Assembly: GCA_027624335.1 (NCBI GenBank)
Contig: JAQBWV010000030.1
Span: 1 to 40,990 of the forward strand
Reading direction: 5' to 3'
Origin: Planctomycetota bacterium
GTDB lineage: Bacteria; Planctomycetota; Planctomycetia; Planctomycetales; Planctomycetaceae
DNA: 40,990 bases
Part shown: piece by piece, positions 28,801 to 35,862 of the stretch
How the letters are laid out: every line of letters begins with the position of its first letter
Position numbering within the stretch: the stretch's first letter is position 1
Program-made: the position numbers and the translations under genes
The notes under the pieces: generated by a model
What the model saw: the letters and a program-made list of their open reading frames with translations, nothing else
The model's database searches: none
What the model was told of the DNA's origin: nothing

Positions 28801-28890
28801 ACAGTTCCGGAACGCGGCTTGATCTGTTTGGACGGAATTGCGGGCGGAATTGCCTACCGCAGAATTCTGCTCAGCGAACTGCCGGACTGA
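25852..28890 (+). CDS. Membrane-anchored protein with TolB-like repeats and a DUF1080 domain
   Basis: A 1012-residue protein of mixed architecture. Residues 1-185 are a soluble, probably cytoplasmic domain starting with an Asp/Ser-rich leader and a strand CQVLFILGSGFD; I do not recognise it. A single membrane helix follows at about 190-212 (LMMAGGGVLILLVLVTVVTM) after basic residues, so the rest is probably outside. Next come PEGA-like strands (GFAVLVDGEPV ... TTPCAITAEQGARTVTV) and a region of TolB/WD40-like repeats (YLTPDRLSIWFVGD, ITDDSLYIVYAV, CLSPDGLRQYTF, VSSDEQWLFYSD). A helical linker leads to a C-terminal DUF1080/3-keto-disaccharide-hydrolase-like lectin fold (about 845-1010, KWRPIGPRQWKIDG ... 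EWNTLEFRVV). The ATG at 25852 is preceded by GGAG (25840-25843). The function is unknown; a carbohydrate-sensing or -binding role is a guess. Confidence 0.85.
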   Translation: MPADPGEPDNDAASSNSASRRSRKCQVLFILGSGFDPSKQAAALAQEFRDEHEGLNFSKTATVIESADVWQSDDKIGFKKSVSAVVRKWCRDQAASFDPKRLLVGDYQGEDGRLFAVAGYFPRSKTSSSAGVLAEETQDTDSDGEPAELSDHAVDAESGSSKFSLLAEQFVATARRQFETARQLPPKRLMMAGGGVLILLVLVTVVTMFLPGGGSSDLAGVDPEPGTEASDGDDPSAVGVPQLAPPQFMIGLLRVYTPEPGFAVLVDGEPVRRADGEFVTTPCAITAEQGARTVTVFREGSFDLSRLIDVGEDSEVTLEPSNDGTGDGSDILRAPHLNAAVGEPIALTVLNSSRPEIDPYLTPDRLSIWFVGDRQEGRGIFVSTRLTPYHDFDEPRIISRSADLPATPSITDDSLYIVYAVPEKARLMSLARANPLAGFDSRDALRHSNSLAPTWTSSQMLGDGLRIYWVEETGDGQVRTLTSSRTKRTDDFGKTYKVELAGTHPCLSPDGLRQYTFNGKTLTRYRRTSPVRKFIEEATIAELELPNYQPSKRHRQFFVSSDEQWLFYSDEPQKSGDLFMVRISEGPQWGVAPRGKSIPAKRVIAAVTDPSPDPEMVPEDKPIPKPVDPRTIPLPYTSHWNIFTTLLNTRQYEEAEGLLRNAAANPELQKFSEQLTWDSADLKSIRDFWSRIDDIAAGFKTGETIRIGALRLEVTRFENGELIGKRGDVEVRKKLIELPSTELSGIFDAGVEKEDTQAQFLFAVMLAYDVQALERAREQRFERSGEFVATFRERQARRKLAQAVAELDRTNFGKGVAFLKEARALAADTPVVAEADKLEEALYLYVKWRPIGPRQWKIDGNSYETDSERSNGSLMASQKEYRNFEMSLEWKTDNTLTAQGGVFFHYPGNGELVDLAHKIHLSNDSGKGADQYSSGSLFGQDGPSENVVKPSGEWNTLEFRVVDKEVTVVVNGKKVLETKATKETVPERGLICLDGIAGGIAYRRILLSELPD

Positions 28891-29236
28891 ATCCACGTCC
28901 CGCGAATCAAAGTCCGCAGTTTGTAAAGCTGCAGCAGAGGCGATGAAACTCGAACGAAAGACGAGTGTTCTGAACGAAATCGTCGCTCAGTGCTCGCCCA
29001 ATATCAGATTTGCAGCTCGCCTTGCCGCCGAGGTTGTGAATTTTCCGATCAGTAAGGCAGGAGATCCGGGCTTCCGCTGGAAACCCCATATTGCCCTGTT
29101 TTCGAACCCGGGATACAAATCCGAGCCTGTGATTGCCCCCGTAGGATGTCGGGCGGTTGAATCAGGATGATTGCGTGCCTTAGCTTCGAGGCGCGTCGAC
29201 GACACACCTCTTCAGACCAGGGATGGCCGGTAACGC
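28891..29236. other. Intergenic region upstream of the mre cluster
   Basis: 346 bases with no gene visible. It contains a promoter candidate (29091-29119) for the mreB-led cluster. The remainder shows no repeat or terminator that I can support. Confidence 0.4.
29091..29119 (+). promoter_or_regulatory. Candidate promoter of mreBCD-PBP2
   Basis: TTGCCC (29091-29096) and TACAAA (29114-29119) are separated by 17 bases, each matching consensus at 4 of 6 positions. It would start transcription about 110 bases before mreB. By eye only. Confidence 0.35.
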
Positions 29237-30286
29237 GTGTTGAACTGGATGCGTCAGAGACTCTGTCCGGATCTGGCAATTGATCTCGGAACAGCCAATA
29301 CACTTGTGATCATTCAGGGCGAAGGAATCGTTCTGAACGAGCCATCTGTCGTTGCGCTGCAGAAAGGCACTCGGCGAGTGCTCGGCAAAGGCGCTGCTGT
29401 CGGCAAGCTGGCGAAGCAGATGCTCGGTCGAACTCCCGAGTCGATCACCGCCGTCCGCCCTCTGAAAGACGGCGTGATCACCGACTTCGAACAATGCGAA
29501 GCGATGCTGAGGTACTTCATTCAGAAGGCCAGCCGCCACGTGCGAGGCATGCGTCCTCGCGTCGTCATCGCCGTTCCCGGCGGCATTACTCCTGTGGAAA
29601 AGCGAGCTGTCTTTAACAGTGCCGAGCGAGCGGGAGCCGGGCGTGTCTACCTCATCGAAGAACCCCGAGCTGCCGCGATTGGAGCCGGGCTGCCGATTTC
29701 TGAACCGATCGCCAGCATGGTTTGTGATATCGGAGGCGGAACGTCGGACGTCGCGATTCTGAGTCTTGGCGAAATCGTCGTGAGCGAATCCGTTCGCGTC
29801 GCTGGAGACAAGCTCGACGCGGCTATTGTCGATTACATGAAGCAGCACTTCTCTCTGAAGATCGGTTCGCAAACAGCTGAGCAGATCAAAATCCGACTGG
29901 GCAGTGCCTTCCCACTGGAGCAGGAACTGACCAGCGACATTCGCGGACTGGATACGATCAGCGGCGTACCTCGCAAAGCAGTCGTGACCAGTGAGGAAAT
30001 TCGTGAAGCCCTCAATCCGGCTCTCGAATTGATCGTCGACTGTGTCAAGTCGGTCATCGAACGATGTAAGCCGGAACTGGTCGCCGACATCGTTGATACA
30101 GGCATGGTGCTGACGGGTGGTGGGGCGCTGCTGCGAGGTCTCGACCGACTGATGCACGAGCAGCTCGGCATTCCTGTTCGCGTTGCTGATGAGCCGCTTT
30201 ACACGGTGGCTCGTGGAGCGGCGATCTGCCTCGAACATCTCACCGAGTGGCAGGACCGGTTTGAAACCATCGATAACGCGGCGTGA
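29237..30286 (+). CDS. mreB: Rod shape-determining protein MreB (actin homologue)
   Basis: MreB forms membrane-associated actin-like filaments that guide lateral peptidoglycan synthesis. The 349-residue protein has the nucleotide-binding signatures AIDLGTANT (phosphate 1), VVIAVPGGITPVEKRAV, CDIGGGTSD (phosphate 2) and VLTGGGALLRGLDRLM (adenosine), plus KDGVITDFE and LIEEPRAAAIGAGLP. The N-terminal MLNWMRQRLCPDLA could act as the short amphipathic membrane anchor. The start is GTG at 29237 (MLNWMRQ); an ATG at 29249 is possible. It heads a four-gene cluster and is followed by mreC after 11 bases. Confidence 0.97.
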   Translation: MLNWMRQRLCPDLAIDLGTANTLVIIQGEGIVLNEPSVVALQKGTRRVLGKGAAVGKLAKQMLGRTPESITAVRPLKDGVITDFEQCEAMLRYFIQKASRHVRGMRPRVVIAVPGGITPVEKRAVFNSAERAGAGRVYLIEEPRAAAIGAGLPISEPIASMVCDIGGGTSDVAILSLGEIVVSESVRVAGDKLDAAIVDYMKQHFSLKIGSQTAEQIKIRLGSAFPLEQELTSDIRGLDTISGVPRKAVVTSEEIREALNPALELIVDCVKSVIERCKPELVADIVDTGMVLTGGGALLRGLDRLMHEQLGIPVRVADEPLYTVARGAAICLEHLTEWQDRFETIDNAA

Positions 30287-30297
30287 CAGGGTGGTTC

Positions 30298-31365
30298 ATG
30301 ACGGACTCACAGAACAATGGCACCTTCCAGGTGCTCGCCGCCTGCCTGCTTGCCGCAGCGATGTTCGCTGTACTTCCCGCTTCGGCGACGTCGCCCGTGC
30401 GGGATCTGATTCGAGTCGCCGTTTCTCCCGGACAGCGTTGTGTGGCGTGGACCGTGTCCGCTGCTGAATCACGCTGGCAGGGACTGCTCGACGGCAAGCT
30501 GACTGAGCAACAGCTGAAGATCGAACAACTGCAGACCGAGCTCGAGCAAAGTCAGCTGCGCGAACGACAGGCTCAGCTGGCGGCCGAGTCGGTCTCCCGG
30601 ACGCTGGCGAATGCCGAGCGTCACGGTGCGACTCCCTTCGCCGTTCACACTTCGCCATCGCTTGTTCGCTTGCGAGCTGTGCGGGCGAGAGTTCTGGGAC
30701 GTGAGATTCTCTCAGAATTGAAATCCCATCAGATTCTGGATCGAGGCCGCACGGATGGAGTGGGCTCTGACCTGTGGGTCTTGAACGGCGACCTTCCTGT
30801 TGTCGAAGCCGGTTCAGAACTCAGCGTCACGGACGGCTCGCCCGTCTTCGCCGGACGATGCATTGTCGGCAGAATTGTTGAAACGGGTCGCTGGACAAGC
30901 TCGCTGCAGTATTTGACCGATCCCGGTTTTCGGACCCTCGCCGTACTGGCTCGCACCACGACCGCAGGATCAAACGCCGCCGCCGGGTTTTCATTTGGTG
31001 CCGAGGGACTGCTCGAAGGCCGATCCTATTTGACCTCCGAAGGACTATGCGAGCTGACGCAGATCCCGGCGACCGAACTTGTCGAAGTCGGCATGCCGGT
31101 TTATTCGCCAACGGAACGCTCGCTCAATGCACCGATGCTGTTTGGCCACGTGAGCACAGCCGAACTTTCGCCAGGGGCTCTGAACTGGAACGTGACCGTT
31201 CGTCCAGAAGTTGAGCTAAGTGAATTACGAAGCGTCGAGATCGTCGTTCCCGAAATCAACGACCGATTCGAAACTCCAACACCCGATTCCAGACTGACAA
31301 CAGCGCAAAGTCGCGAAGACGCAAGAGACCTGGCAAACCTTTGCGTCTTAGCGCATTTGCGCTGA
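30298..31365 (+). CDS. mreC: Rod shape-determining protein MreC, with a repeat-derived C-terminus
   Basis: MreC is a bitopic inner-membrane scaffold whose periplasmic domain contacts PBP2 and activates it. This 355-residue form has an N-terminal membrane helix (about 12-33, VLAACLLAAAMFAVLPASA), a coiled coil (about 65-105, LTEQQLKIEQLQTELEQ) and a beta-rich periplasmic domain (LRAVRARVLGREILSE, GLWVLNGDLPVVEAGSEL-like region, VFAGRCIVGRIVETGRW). ATG 30298 has AGGG about 7 nt upstream; the frame is also open from a GTG at 30283 overlapping the mreB stop. The last 20 or so codons (31302-31365) and the stop lie inside dispersed repeat A, so the tail SREDARDLANLCVLAHLR is probably repeat-encoded and not conserved. 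Confidence 0.92.
   Translation: MTDSQNNGTFQVLAACLLAAAMFAVLPASATSPVRDLIRVAVSPGQRCVAWTVSAAESRWQGLLDGKLTEQQLKIEQLQTELEQSQLRERQAQLAAESVSRTLANAERHGATPFAVHTSPSLVRLRAVRARVLGREILSELKSHQILDRGRTDGVGSDLWVLNGDLPVVEAGSELSVTDGSPVFAGRCIVGRIVETGRWTSSLQYLTDPGFRTLAVLARTTTAGSNAAAGFSFGAEGLLEGRSYLTSEGLCELTQIPATELVEVGMPVYSPTERSLNAPMLFGHVSTAELSPGALNWNVTVRPEVELSELRSVEIVVPEINDRFETPTPDSRLTTAQSREDARDLANLCVLAHLR
31302..31363. repeat. Inverted repeat, dispersed family A, copy 2 (inside the 3' end of mreC)
   Basis: The arm 31302-31325 (AGCGCAAAGTCGCGAAGACG...) matches the reverse complement of 31340-31363 (TTTGCGTCTTAGCGCATTTG...) at 20 of 24 positions, with a 14-base loop. It shares the CGCAAAGACGCTAAGAC core with 11404-11546. 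It overlaps the last codons of mreC and supplies the first base of its stop codon. Confidence 0.8.
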
Positions 31366-31371
31366 GCTTCC

Positions 31372-31435
31372 GTAGGGCCGGTTCCTACCGGCCACACACA
31401 CTCTCGCTCGCTCGGCCGGTAGGAACCGGCCCTAC
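31372..31435. repeat. Perfect 22-bp inverted repeat, family B, copy 2 (between mreC and mreD)
   Basis: The arm 31372-31393 (GTAGGGCCGGTTCCTACCGG...) is the exact reverse complement of 31414-31435, with a 20-base spacer made of CA/CT-rich sequence. Each arm also contains its own smaller palindrome (CCGGT...ACCGG). A variant lies at 15529-15568. In RNA it would form a very stable hairpin between two genes of one cluster. Confidence 0.9.
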
Positions 31436-31511
31436 AAGGCTACAAGGCGAAAGTCAAACGCCTCACTCATGGCTGCGTGAGGCATGACTGACATGTGAGG
31501 AATTCCGAACG

Positions 31512-32018
31512 GTGACACGCTATTTCACACTTCTGCTGGCCGCTTATGGTCTGCTTGCTATCGAGTCATCGCTGAGACCTGAAACCGGACTTGTCACTCC
31601 TCATGGTTCCTTCGTGTGGATGCTGCTGCCCTGGCTGGCGACGCTTCCCAACACAACACATGCAGTTCTGGCGGCGACAATCTACGGACTGACGCTCGAC
31701 GCCTTTTCGAGTCACCAGCCTGGCCTGCTGATGGCCGTGACGATTGTCGCCACTTGCGTGCTGCAGCGAGCCATTACCGCGGCCGCCCTGGAAACCTCAT
31801 CGCGAATCTTCATCGTCAGTTTCGTGTGCGGATGCCTGATGGCGATGCTGGTTGCGGCGAGCTCCATACTGGCCGGCGCCTCGACTGCCGCTCCTGAGCA
31901 GCTGGCCGCTTCAATCGCGATTTCATCGGCCCTCGCGGCCGCCGTGATGACGATCGTGGTGGCGGCAGTTCTATCCATCCTTCGAATCGTGTCGCCCGTT
32001 CGAAACCCCGCTCATTGA
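31512..32018 (+). CDS. mreD: Rod shape-determining protein MreD
   Basis: A 168-residue, very hydrophobic protein with about five membrane segments (YFTLLLAAYGLLAI; SFVWMLLPWLATL; AVLAATIYGLTLDAF; MAVTIVATCVLQRAI; IFIVSFVCGCLMAMLVAAS; AAAVMTIVVAAVLSIL), matching MreD in size, hydropathy and position after mreC. GLTLDAFS corresponds to the 'GLLxDxxs' loop common in the family. MreD is the integral-membrane partner of MreC. The start is GTG at 31512 with GAGG about 11 nt upstream. Its stop overlaps or adjoins the PBP2 gene. The 146-base gap before it is filled with repeats. Confidence 0.88.
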   Translation: MTRYFTLLLAAYGLLAIESSLRPETGLVTPHGSFVWMLLPWLATLPNTTHAVLAATIYGLTLDAFSSHQPGLLMAVTIVATCVLQRAITAAALETSSRIFIVSFVCGCLMAMLVAASSILAGASTAAPEQLAASIAISSALAAAVMTIVVAAVLSILRIVSPVRNPAH

Positions 32019-32041
32019 CCGACGTGTTCTGGAATTATCGG

Positions 32042-34390
32042 ATGCTTAACCGCCCTGGAAATATTCTGTCGGAATCAGAACCTGGGCCGGGGCTGCGCGA
32101 GGAATTCGGCCTGGACAGGAATCCGGGCATGCGGCTGGTCAGCTTGTTTCTGCTCATTCTCGTACCCTTGCTCATCGTCGTTGGGAAACTCGCGACGCTG
32201 CAGGCCTTTCAGTCGGAAGATTTCATTGCCGGGTTTGAATCGCGAGTGACCGAAACCTTCAAGCCGATTGAGACGACGGACGGGAGAATTCTGATTGACG
32301 GTCGCGAACTGGCTCGCGACGTCGCCACCTATGAATTGAAGGTGCATTACCGCTGGCTTGAAGAGCCCGCTGACGGTTTGTGGCTCCGACGCCGAGCTCG
32401 CGAGAGGCTAAGCAGCGAAGATCGCTCGGACCGCAAACAGATCGACGCTGCCGAGCAGGAAGTCCTGACCGAGCGGCAGCAAATGCATAGTCGACTCGCT
32501 ACGGCGATCGGCATGTCCGTTGAACAGTTTGCACAGCGTCGCGGAGAAGTTCAGCGACGCGTCGAGCGAATCGTTGAGCTGGTCGAACGAAACCGTGATC
32601 GTCGAGCGGAAGAAGAAGCACTGGCCCAACGTCAGGAACAGTCACAGGAAGCAGACGGACAGAACCTCTGGGGCTCGGTTTGGGAACGTCTGAGAACGGA
32701 GTTGACGACGCCTCCCAAACGGAGACGTCCCGAACCGGTCGAAGTGCGGGAAGAGTTCGCGTATCACGTTATCACTGAAGACCTTCCGTATGAACACGTC
32801 GCAGCGATCGTGTCACGGTCTGAACTGTACCCCGGTGTCGATTTTGAAATGCGAACCGAACGGGATTATCCGCACGGTTCACTGGCCGCTCACATTGTCG
32901 GAACCCGGCAACCAGTTGATGACGACGACGTTGCCAGACAGGCAGCGGACTCGGACGACAACGGAAGCAGCGAACTAAAAACGGGAGACCGAACGGGGCG
33001 GACAGGCGTCGAACGTTCGTACGATCGGTATCTCAAAGGCCAGCGAGGGCTGGAGCGGATCGTGTCGAATTCGGCGGGTGAGATCATTCTTCGGGAAGTC
33101 GTTCGGCAGGCGCGACCGGGATCGGACATCGATCTGGCGATTGTCGAACCGCTGCAGCGTCACGCGGAATCGCTGCTCGACGCGGCAACAGGCAGTTCGC
33201 CACTGAAATGGTTTCCAGAAGGCTCAGAGGGTTGGCAGCAGCAGCTTGAACTCGCGGCAATTTCAGAATCGGAAGAACGATCAGCGTCCCGGCCAACAGG
33301 CGGATGCCTGATCGCGATTAACGTGCATTCCGGTCAGATTCTGTGTGCGGCCGCGGCACCTCGATTCGACCTGAGGTTGCTGGTTGATCACAACGAGCAA
33401 CTCTGGCAGGCATTGCAGCGCGACCTGCGCAGCCCGATGTTCCCACGCGTCACCAGCATGGCAGTCGCTCCGGGCTCGGTCTTCAAAACGCTGACCGCAA
33501 TTGCGGGTCTGGAAAGTGGAACGCTGGACCCGGAACGGTCGGTCGATTGCCGAGGTTACCTGAAAACTCCGGAGCGGCATCGATGCTACATTTACCGTCA
33601 TTACGGAATCGGGCACAACGATGTGTCACTGGTGGATGCGCTCTGCAAGTCGTGCAACGTTTACTTCTACACGGTCGGCGCCGAGATGACCGCCGGACCG
33701 CTGGTTGCCTGGTCCGAACGGCTCGGATTCGGACGTCCGACGGGGATCGATCTGCCGTTCGAAAGCTCGGGACACCTGCCCAGACCGGCAGCTACACAGA
33801 CCGTCACACTGGCCCGATTTGAAGAAGAGACGGCAGACGCGACCTCGAACGCCGAGACGGAACCGCTGGAACCTTGGTACGACGGCGACACGCTCGGTCT
33901 GGCAATCGGTCAATCGCGACTGTCAGTCACTCCTCTGCAGATTGCTCGCCTGATGGCTGCAGTGGCGACGGGCGGTGACCTGCCGACGCCGCGAGTTGTG
34001 CGAGCGATTACGTCTCACAGTTCATCGGGACAACCGGCGACTTCGGTACTTGTTCCGGCTCAGAAGGAACACGTGCCGATCTCCGACCGAACGTTGCAGT
34101 ACGTGCGAGCGGGACTCGAACAGGTGGTTGCCTCTCGCGGTGGAACCGGCCATCGCACCGTCTTCCTGAAAGACATTTCGATCGCCGGAAAGACAGGCAC
34201 TGCCGAAACCGGTTCAGGTCGGGACCACGGCTGGTTCGCCGGCTACGTTCCCGCCGAAGATCCACAGATCGCGTTTGTGGCTGTCCTGGAACACGGCGGT
34301 TCTGGCGGACGAGTCGCCGGGCCACTGGCGAAAGGACTTGTCGAAGAAATGCTCCGGCTGGGGCTGATCATCCCCGCGATCACGGAGTAG
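32042..34390 (+). CDS. mrdA: Penicillin-binding protein 2 (elongation transpeptidase)
   Basis: A class B PBP that cross-links peptidoglycan during elongation. The 782-residue protein has a short cytoplasmic N-terminus, a membrane anchor (about 31-49, LVSLFLLILVPLLIVVG), a PBP-dimer domain (LARDVATYELKVH; YPHGSLAAHIVGTRQPV) and a transpeptidase domain with SVFK (Ser479-Lys482), SCN (in CKSCNVYFYTVG) and KTG (in SIAGKTGTAE). A charged, helical insertion of about 115 residues (110-225) interrupts the dimer domain and looks lineage-specific. The ATG at 32042 was chosen; an in-frame TTG at 32015 overlaps the mreD stop and would add nine residues. It is the last gene of the cluster. No rodA, its usual glycosyltransferase partner, follows. 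Confidence 0.95.
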   Translation: MLNRPGNILSESEPGPGLREEFGLDRNPGMRLVSLFLLILVPLLIVVGKLATLQAFQSEDFIAGFESRVTETFKPIETTDGRILIDGRELARDVATYELKVHYRWLEEPADGLWLRRRARERLSSEDRSDRKQIDAAEQEVLTERQQMHSRLATAIGMSVEQFAQRRGEVQRRVERIVELVERNRDRRAEEEALAQRQEQSQEADGQNLWGSVWERLRTELTTPPKRRRPEPVEVREEFAYHVITEDLPYEHVAAIVSRSELYPGVDFEMRTERDYPHGSLAAHIVGTRQPVDDDDVARQAADSDDNGSSELKTGDRTGRTGVERSYDRYLKGQRGLERIVSNSAGEIILREVVRQARPGSDIDLAIVEPLQRHAESLLDAATGSSPLKWFPEGSEGWQQQLELAAISESEERSASRPTGGCLIAINVHSGQILCAAAAPRFDLRLLVDHNEQLWQALQRDLRSPMFPRVTSMAVAPGSVFKTLTAIAGLESGTLDPERSVDCRGYLKTPERHRCYIYRHYGIGHNDVSLVDALCKSCNVYFYTVGAEMTAGPLVAWSERLGFGRPTGIDLPFESSGHLPRPAATQTVTLARFEEETADATSNAETEPLEPWYDGDTLGLAIGQSRLSVTPLQIARLMAAVATGGDLPTPRVVRAITSHSSSGQPATSVLVPAQKEHVPISDRTLQYVRAGLEQVVASRGGTGHRTVFLKDISIAGKTGTAETGSGRDHGWFAGYVPAEDPQIAFVAVLEHGGSGGRVAGPLAKGLVEEMLRLGLIIPAITE

Positions 34391-34454
34391 TCGAGGACGC
34401 TGCCCGATAAAGCCACCCGCTCACGTAGCTGCCAATGGAAACGTGCCGAAGTTG

Positions 34455-35276
34455 CTACCGCACGGACGGACTGATGATGCCTGTTTCCGGGCTCGAAGCC
34501 GTCGCATAGAGCTTCTTCGGGATCCGACCTGCGAGGAAAGATTGTCGACCTGCAAGGCAGGCATTCTTCATCGCGGAAGACATGGTCAGCGGATCTTTCG
34601 CTCCCGCTATAGCCGTATTGAGCAGCACTCCGTCGCAGCCAAGTTCCATCGCAAAGGCGACATCGCTGGCAGAGCCGACCCCGGCATCAATGATCATCGG
34701 GTAATCGGGGTCGTCGCCCTTCAGATACTCCAGGCAGATGCGGATATTGTTCGGGTTGAGCACGCCCTGACCGCTGCCAATGGGGCTTCCGGCGGGCATG
34801 ACTGACGTCGCGCCGGCGTCCTTCAGACGCTTCGCTGTAATGGGGTCGTCAGTCGTGTAGCACAGGACCTGAAACCCATCTTTGACCAGGGCTTCAGTTG
34901 CCTGCAATGTCGCGATCGGATCAGGCAGCAGCGTCTTCGTGTCGCCCAGCACCTCCAGCTTGACCCAGTCAGATCCGGGGTTCTCGAGCCCTTCCAGTAT
35001 CTCACGGCCCAGTCGAGCCACTCGGATCGCGTCTTCAGCGGTAAAGCAACCGGCCGTGTTCGGAAGAATTGTGTATCGGCTCAGGTCGATGAAGTCGAGA
35101 ATGTTGCGACCATCCGCGTCAATCAATCGCTCGCGTCGAACAGCCACCGTAATCACGTCCGAACCACTGGCTTCCAGACACTGCTGCATCTGATCGAAGG
35201 TCGCATACTTCCCCGTGCCGACGATCAATCGGGACTGCAGAGTATGAGTTCCCAGAACGAGTGGTTTGTCCGACAT
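34455..35276 (-). CDS. thiG: Thiazole synthase
   Basis: ThiG condenses 1-deoxyxylulose-5-phosphate, dehydroglycine (or iminoglycine) and ThiS-bound sulfur into the thiazole half of thiamine. The 273-residue TIM-barrel protein shows [39 protein letters not shown], the imine-forming lysine in [59 protein letters not shown] and [12 protein letters not shown]. The length is typical. thiS lies 84 bases upstream on the same strand, giving the usual thiS-thiG pair. ThiF, ThiH/ThiO and ThiE are not in the window. The gene converges on mrdA with a 64-base gap. Confidence 0.97.
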   Translation of the reverse strand: MSDKPLVLGTHTLQSRLIVGTGKYATFDQMQQCLEASGSDVITVAVRRERLIDADGRNILDFIDLSRYTILPNTAGCFTAEDAIRVARLGREILEGLENPGSDWVKLEVLGDTKTLLPDPIATLQATEALVKDGFQVLCYTTDDPITAKRLKDAGATSVMPAGSPIGSGQGVLNPNNIRICLEYLKGDDPDYPMIIDAGVGSASDVAFAMELGCDGVLLNTAIAGAKDPLTMSSAMKNACLAGRQSFLAGRIPKKLYATASSPETGIISPSVR

Positions 35277-35360
35277 TCAGACACTTGCTTTCTCAAATGA
35301 TTCAAAACAGAGAGTATCAACCGGATAGAGCGACTCTGACATGTCGACCTGCCACCGGAG

Positions 35361-35561
35361 CTAGCCGCCGCCGACAAGAGTGACAACTTCCAGTCGGTCG
35401 TTTTCCGCGAGTTCACATTCGGCGTGACGTGCCCGAGGTACGAGTTCCAGGTTCCGCTCAACCGCTACGAACTTTGGTCGCATCCCCAGTTCAGTCAGCA
35501 GATCAGCGATGGTCGTTCCCGAATCGACGTGGCGAGGTTCGTCGTTCACGGTAATCTGCAC
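35361..35561 (-). CDS. thiS: Thiamine biosynthesis sulfur carrier protein
   Basis: A 66-residue ubiquitin-like protein with the features of ThiS: start (M)QITVNDEPRHVDSGTTIADLL, VAVERNLELVPRA and a C-terminal Gly-Gly-Gly tail (VVTLVGGG). Family members usually end in exactly two glycines, so the third is slightly unusual. As thiocarboxylate it hands sulfur to ThiG. GTG at 35561 is preferred because GGAG is 8 nt away and it gives the typical first strand; the frame also begins with TTG at 35564. It is the first gene of the thiS-thiG pair. No TPP riboswitch is evident upstream. Confidence 0.92.
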   Translation of the reverse strand: MQITVNDEPRHVDSGTTIADLLTELGMRPKFVAVERNLELVPRARHAECELAENDRLEVVTLVGGG

Positions 35562-35642
35562 CAAAGTATCTCCTGAAAGTGCTATGTCGGCGTTGTCGAA
35601 TGTTCCGAACGAATTAACAGATTTGCGAGCTCAGCCGGCGCG

Positions 35643-35672
35643 AGTTTACGAACGCTCGAATAAGACCGTCAA
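35643..35672 (-). promoter_or_regulatory. Candidate promoter of thiS-thiG
   Basis: On the minus strand TTGACG (complement of 35667-35672) and TAAACT (complement of 35643-35648) are 18 bases apart, matching consensus at 5/6 and 4/6. The site is about 80 bases upstream of thiS. Confidence 0.4.
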
Positions 35673-35718
35673 GGAGTTGAAAATGACTGCCCTATCCTGT
35701 CGATCAAGTAAACGTGCT

Positions 35719-35746
35719 TTGATCTGTTTTCTCCAATTCGTATAAT
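35719..35746 (+). promoter_or_regulatory. Candidate promoter of the DUF1501 gene
   Basis: TTGATC (35719-35724), a 16-base spacer, and a perfect TATAAT (35741-35746) lie about 117 bases before the DUF1501 start codon. The surrounding DNA is AT-richer than average. It is the best promoter match I found in the window. Confidence 0.6.
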
Positions 35747-35862
35747 CTGATTCTTCAGGAGTTCCGAGCGGCACAGCCTTCTCGGTTCACTGGTCGATCC
35801 CGCCTTTACAGCGTCCTGCCTTCCCGAACACTCCCCACTCTTTCCTGCCCAGGAGTTCTGCG

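Noticed and set aside
29180-30238. 352-residue open frame on the minus strand opposite mreB
   Set aside because: Shadow of the mreB reading frame, with no family resemblance.
31372-31435. Repeat B as an intrinsic terminator of mreC
   Set aside because: The stem is strong but no U-tract follows, and mreD and PBP2 lie downstream in the same direction; a related copy sits in an unrelated intergenic gap.
35562-35760. TPP riboswitch upstream of thiS
   Set aside because: I looked for the conserved CTGAGA and ACCTGAT-type elements on the minus strand and did not find them.
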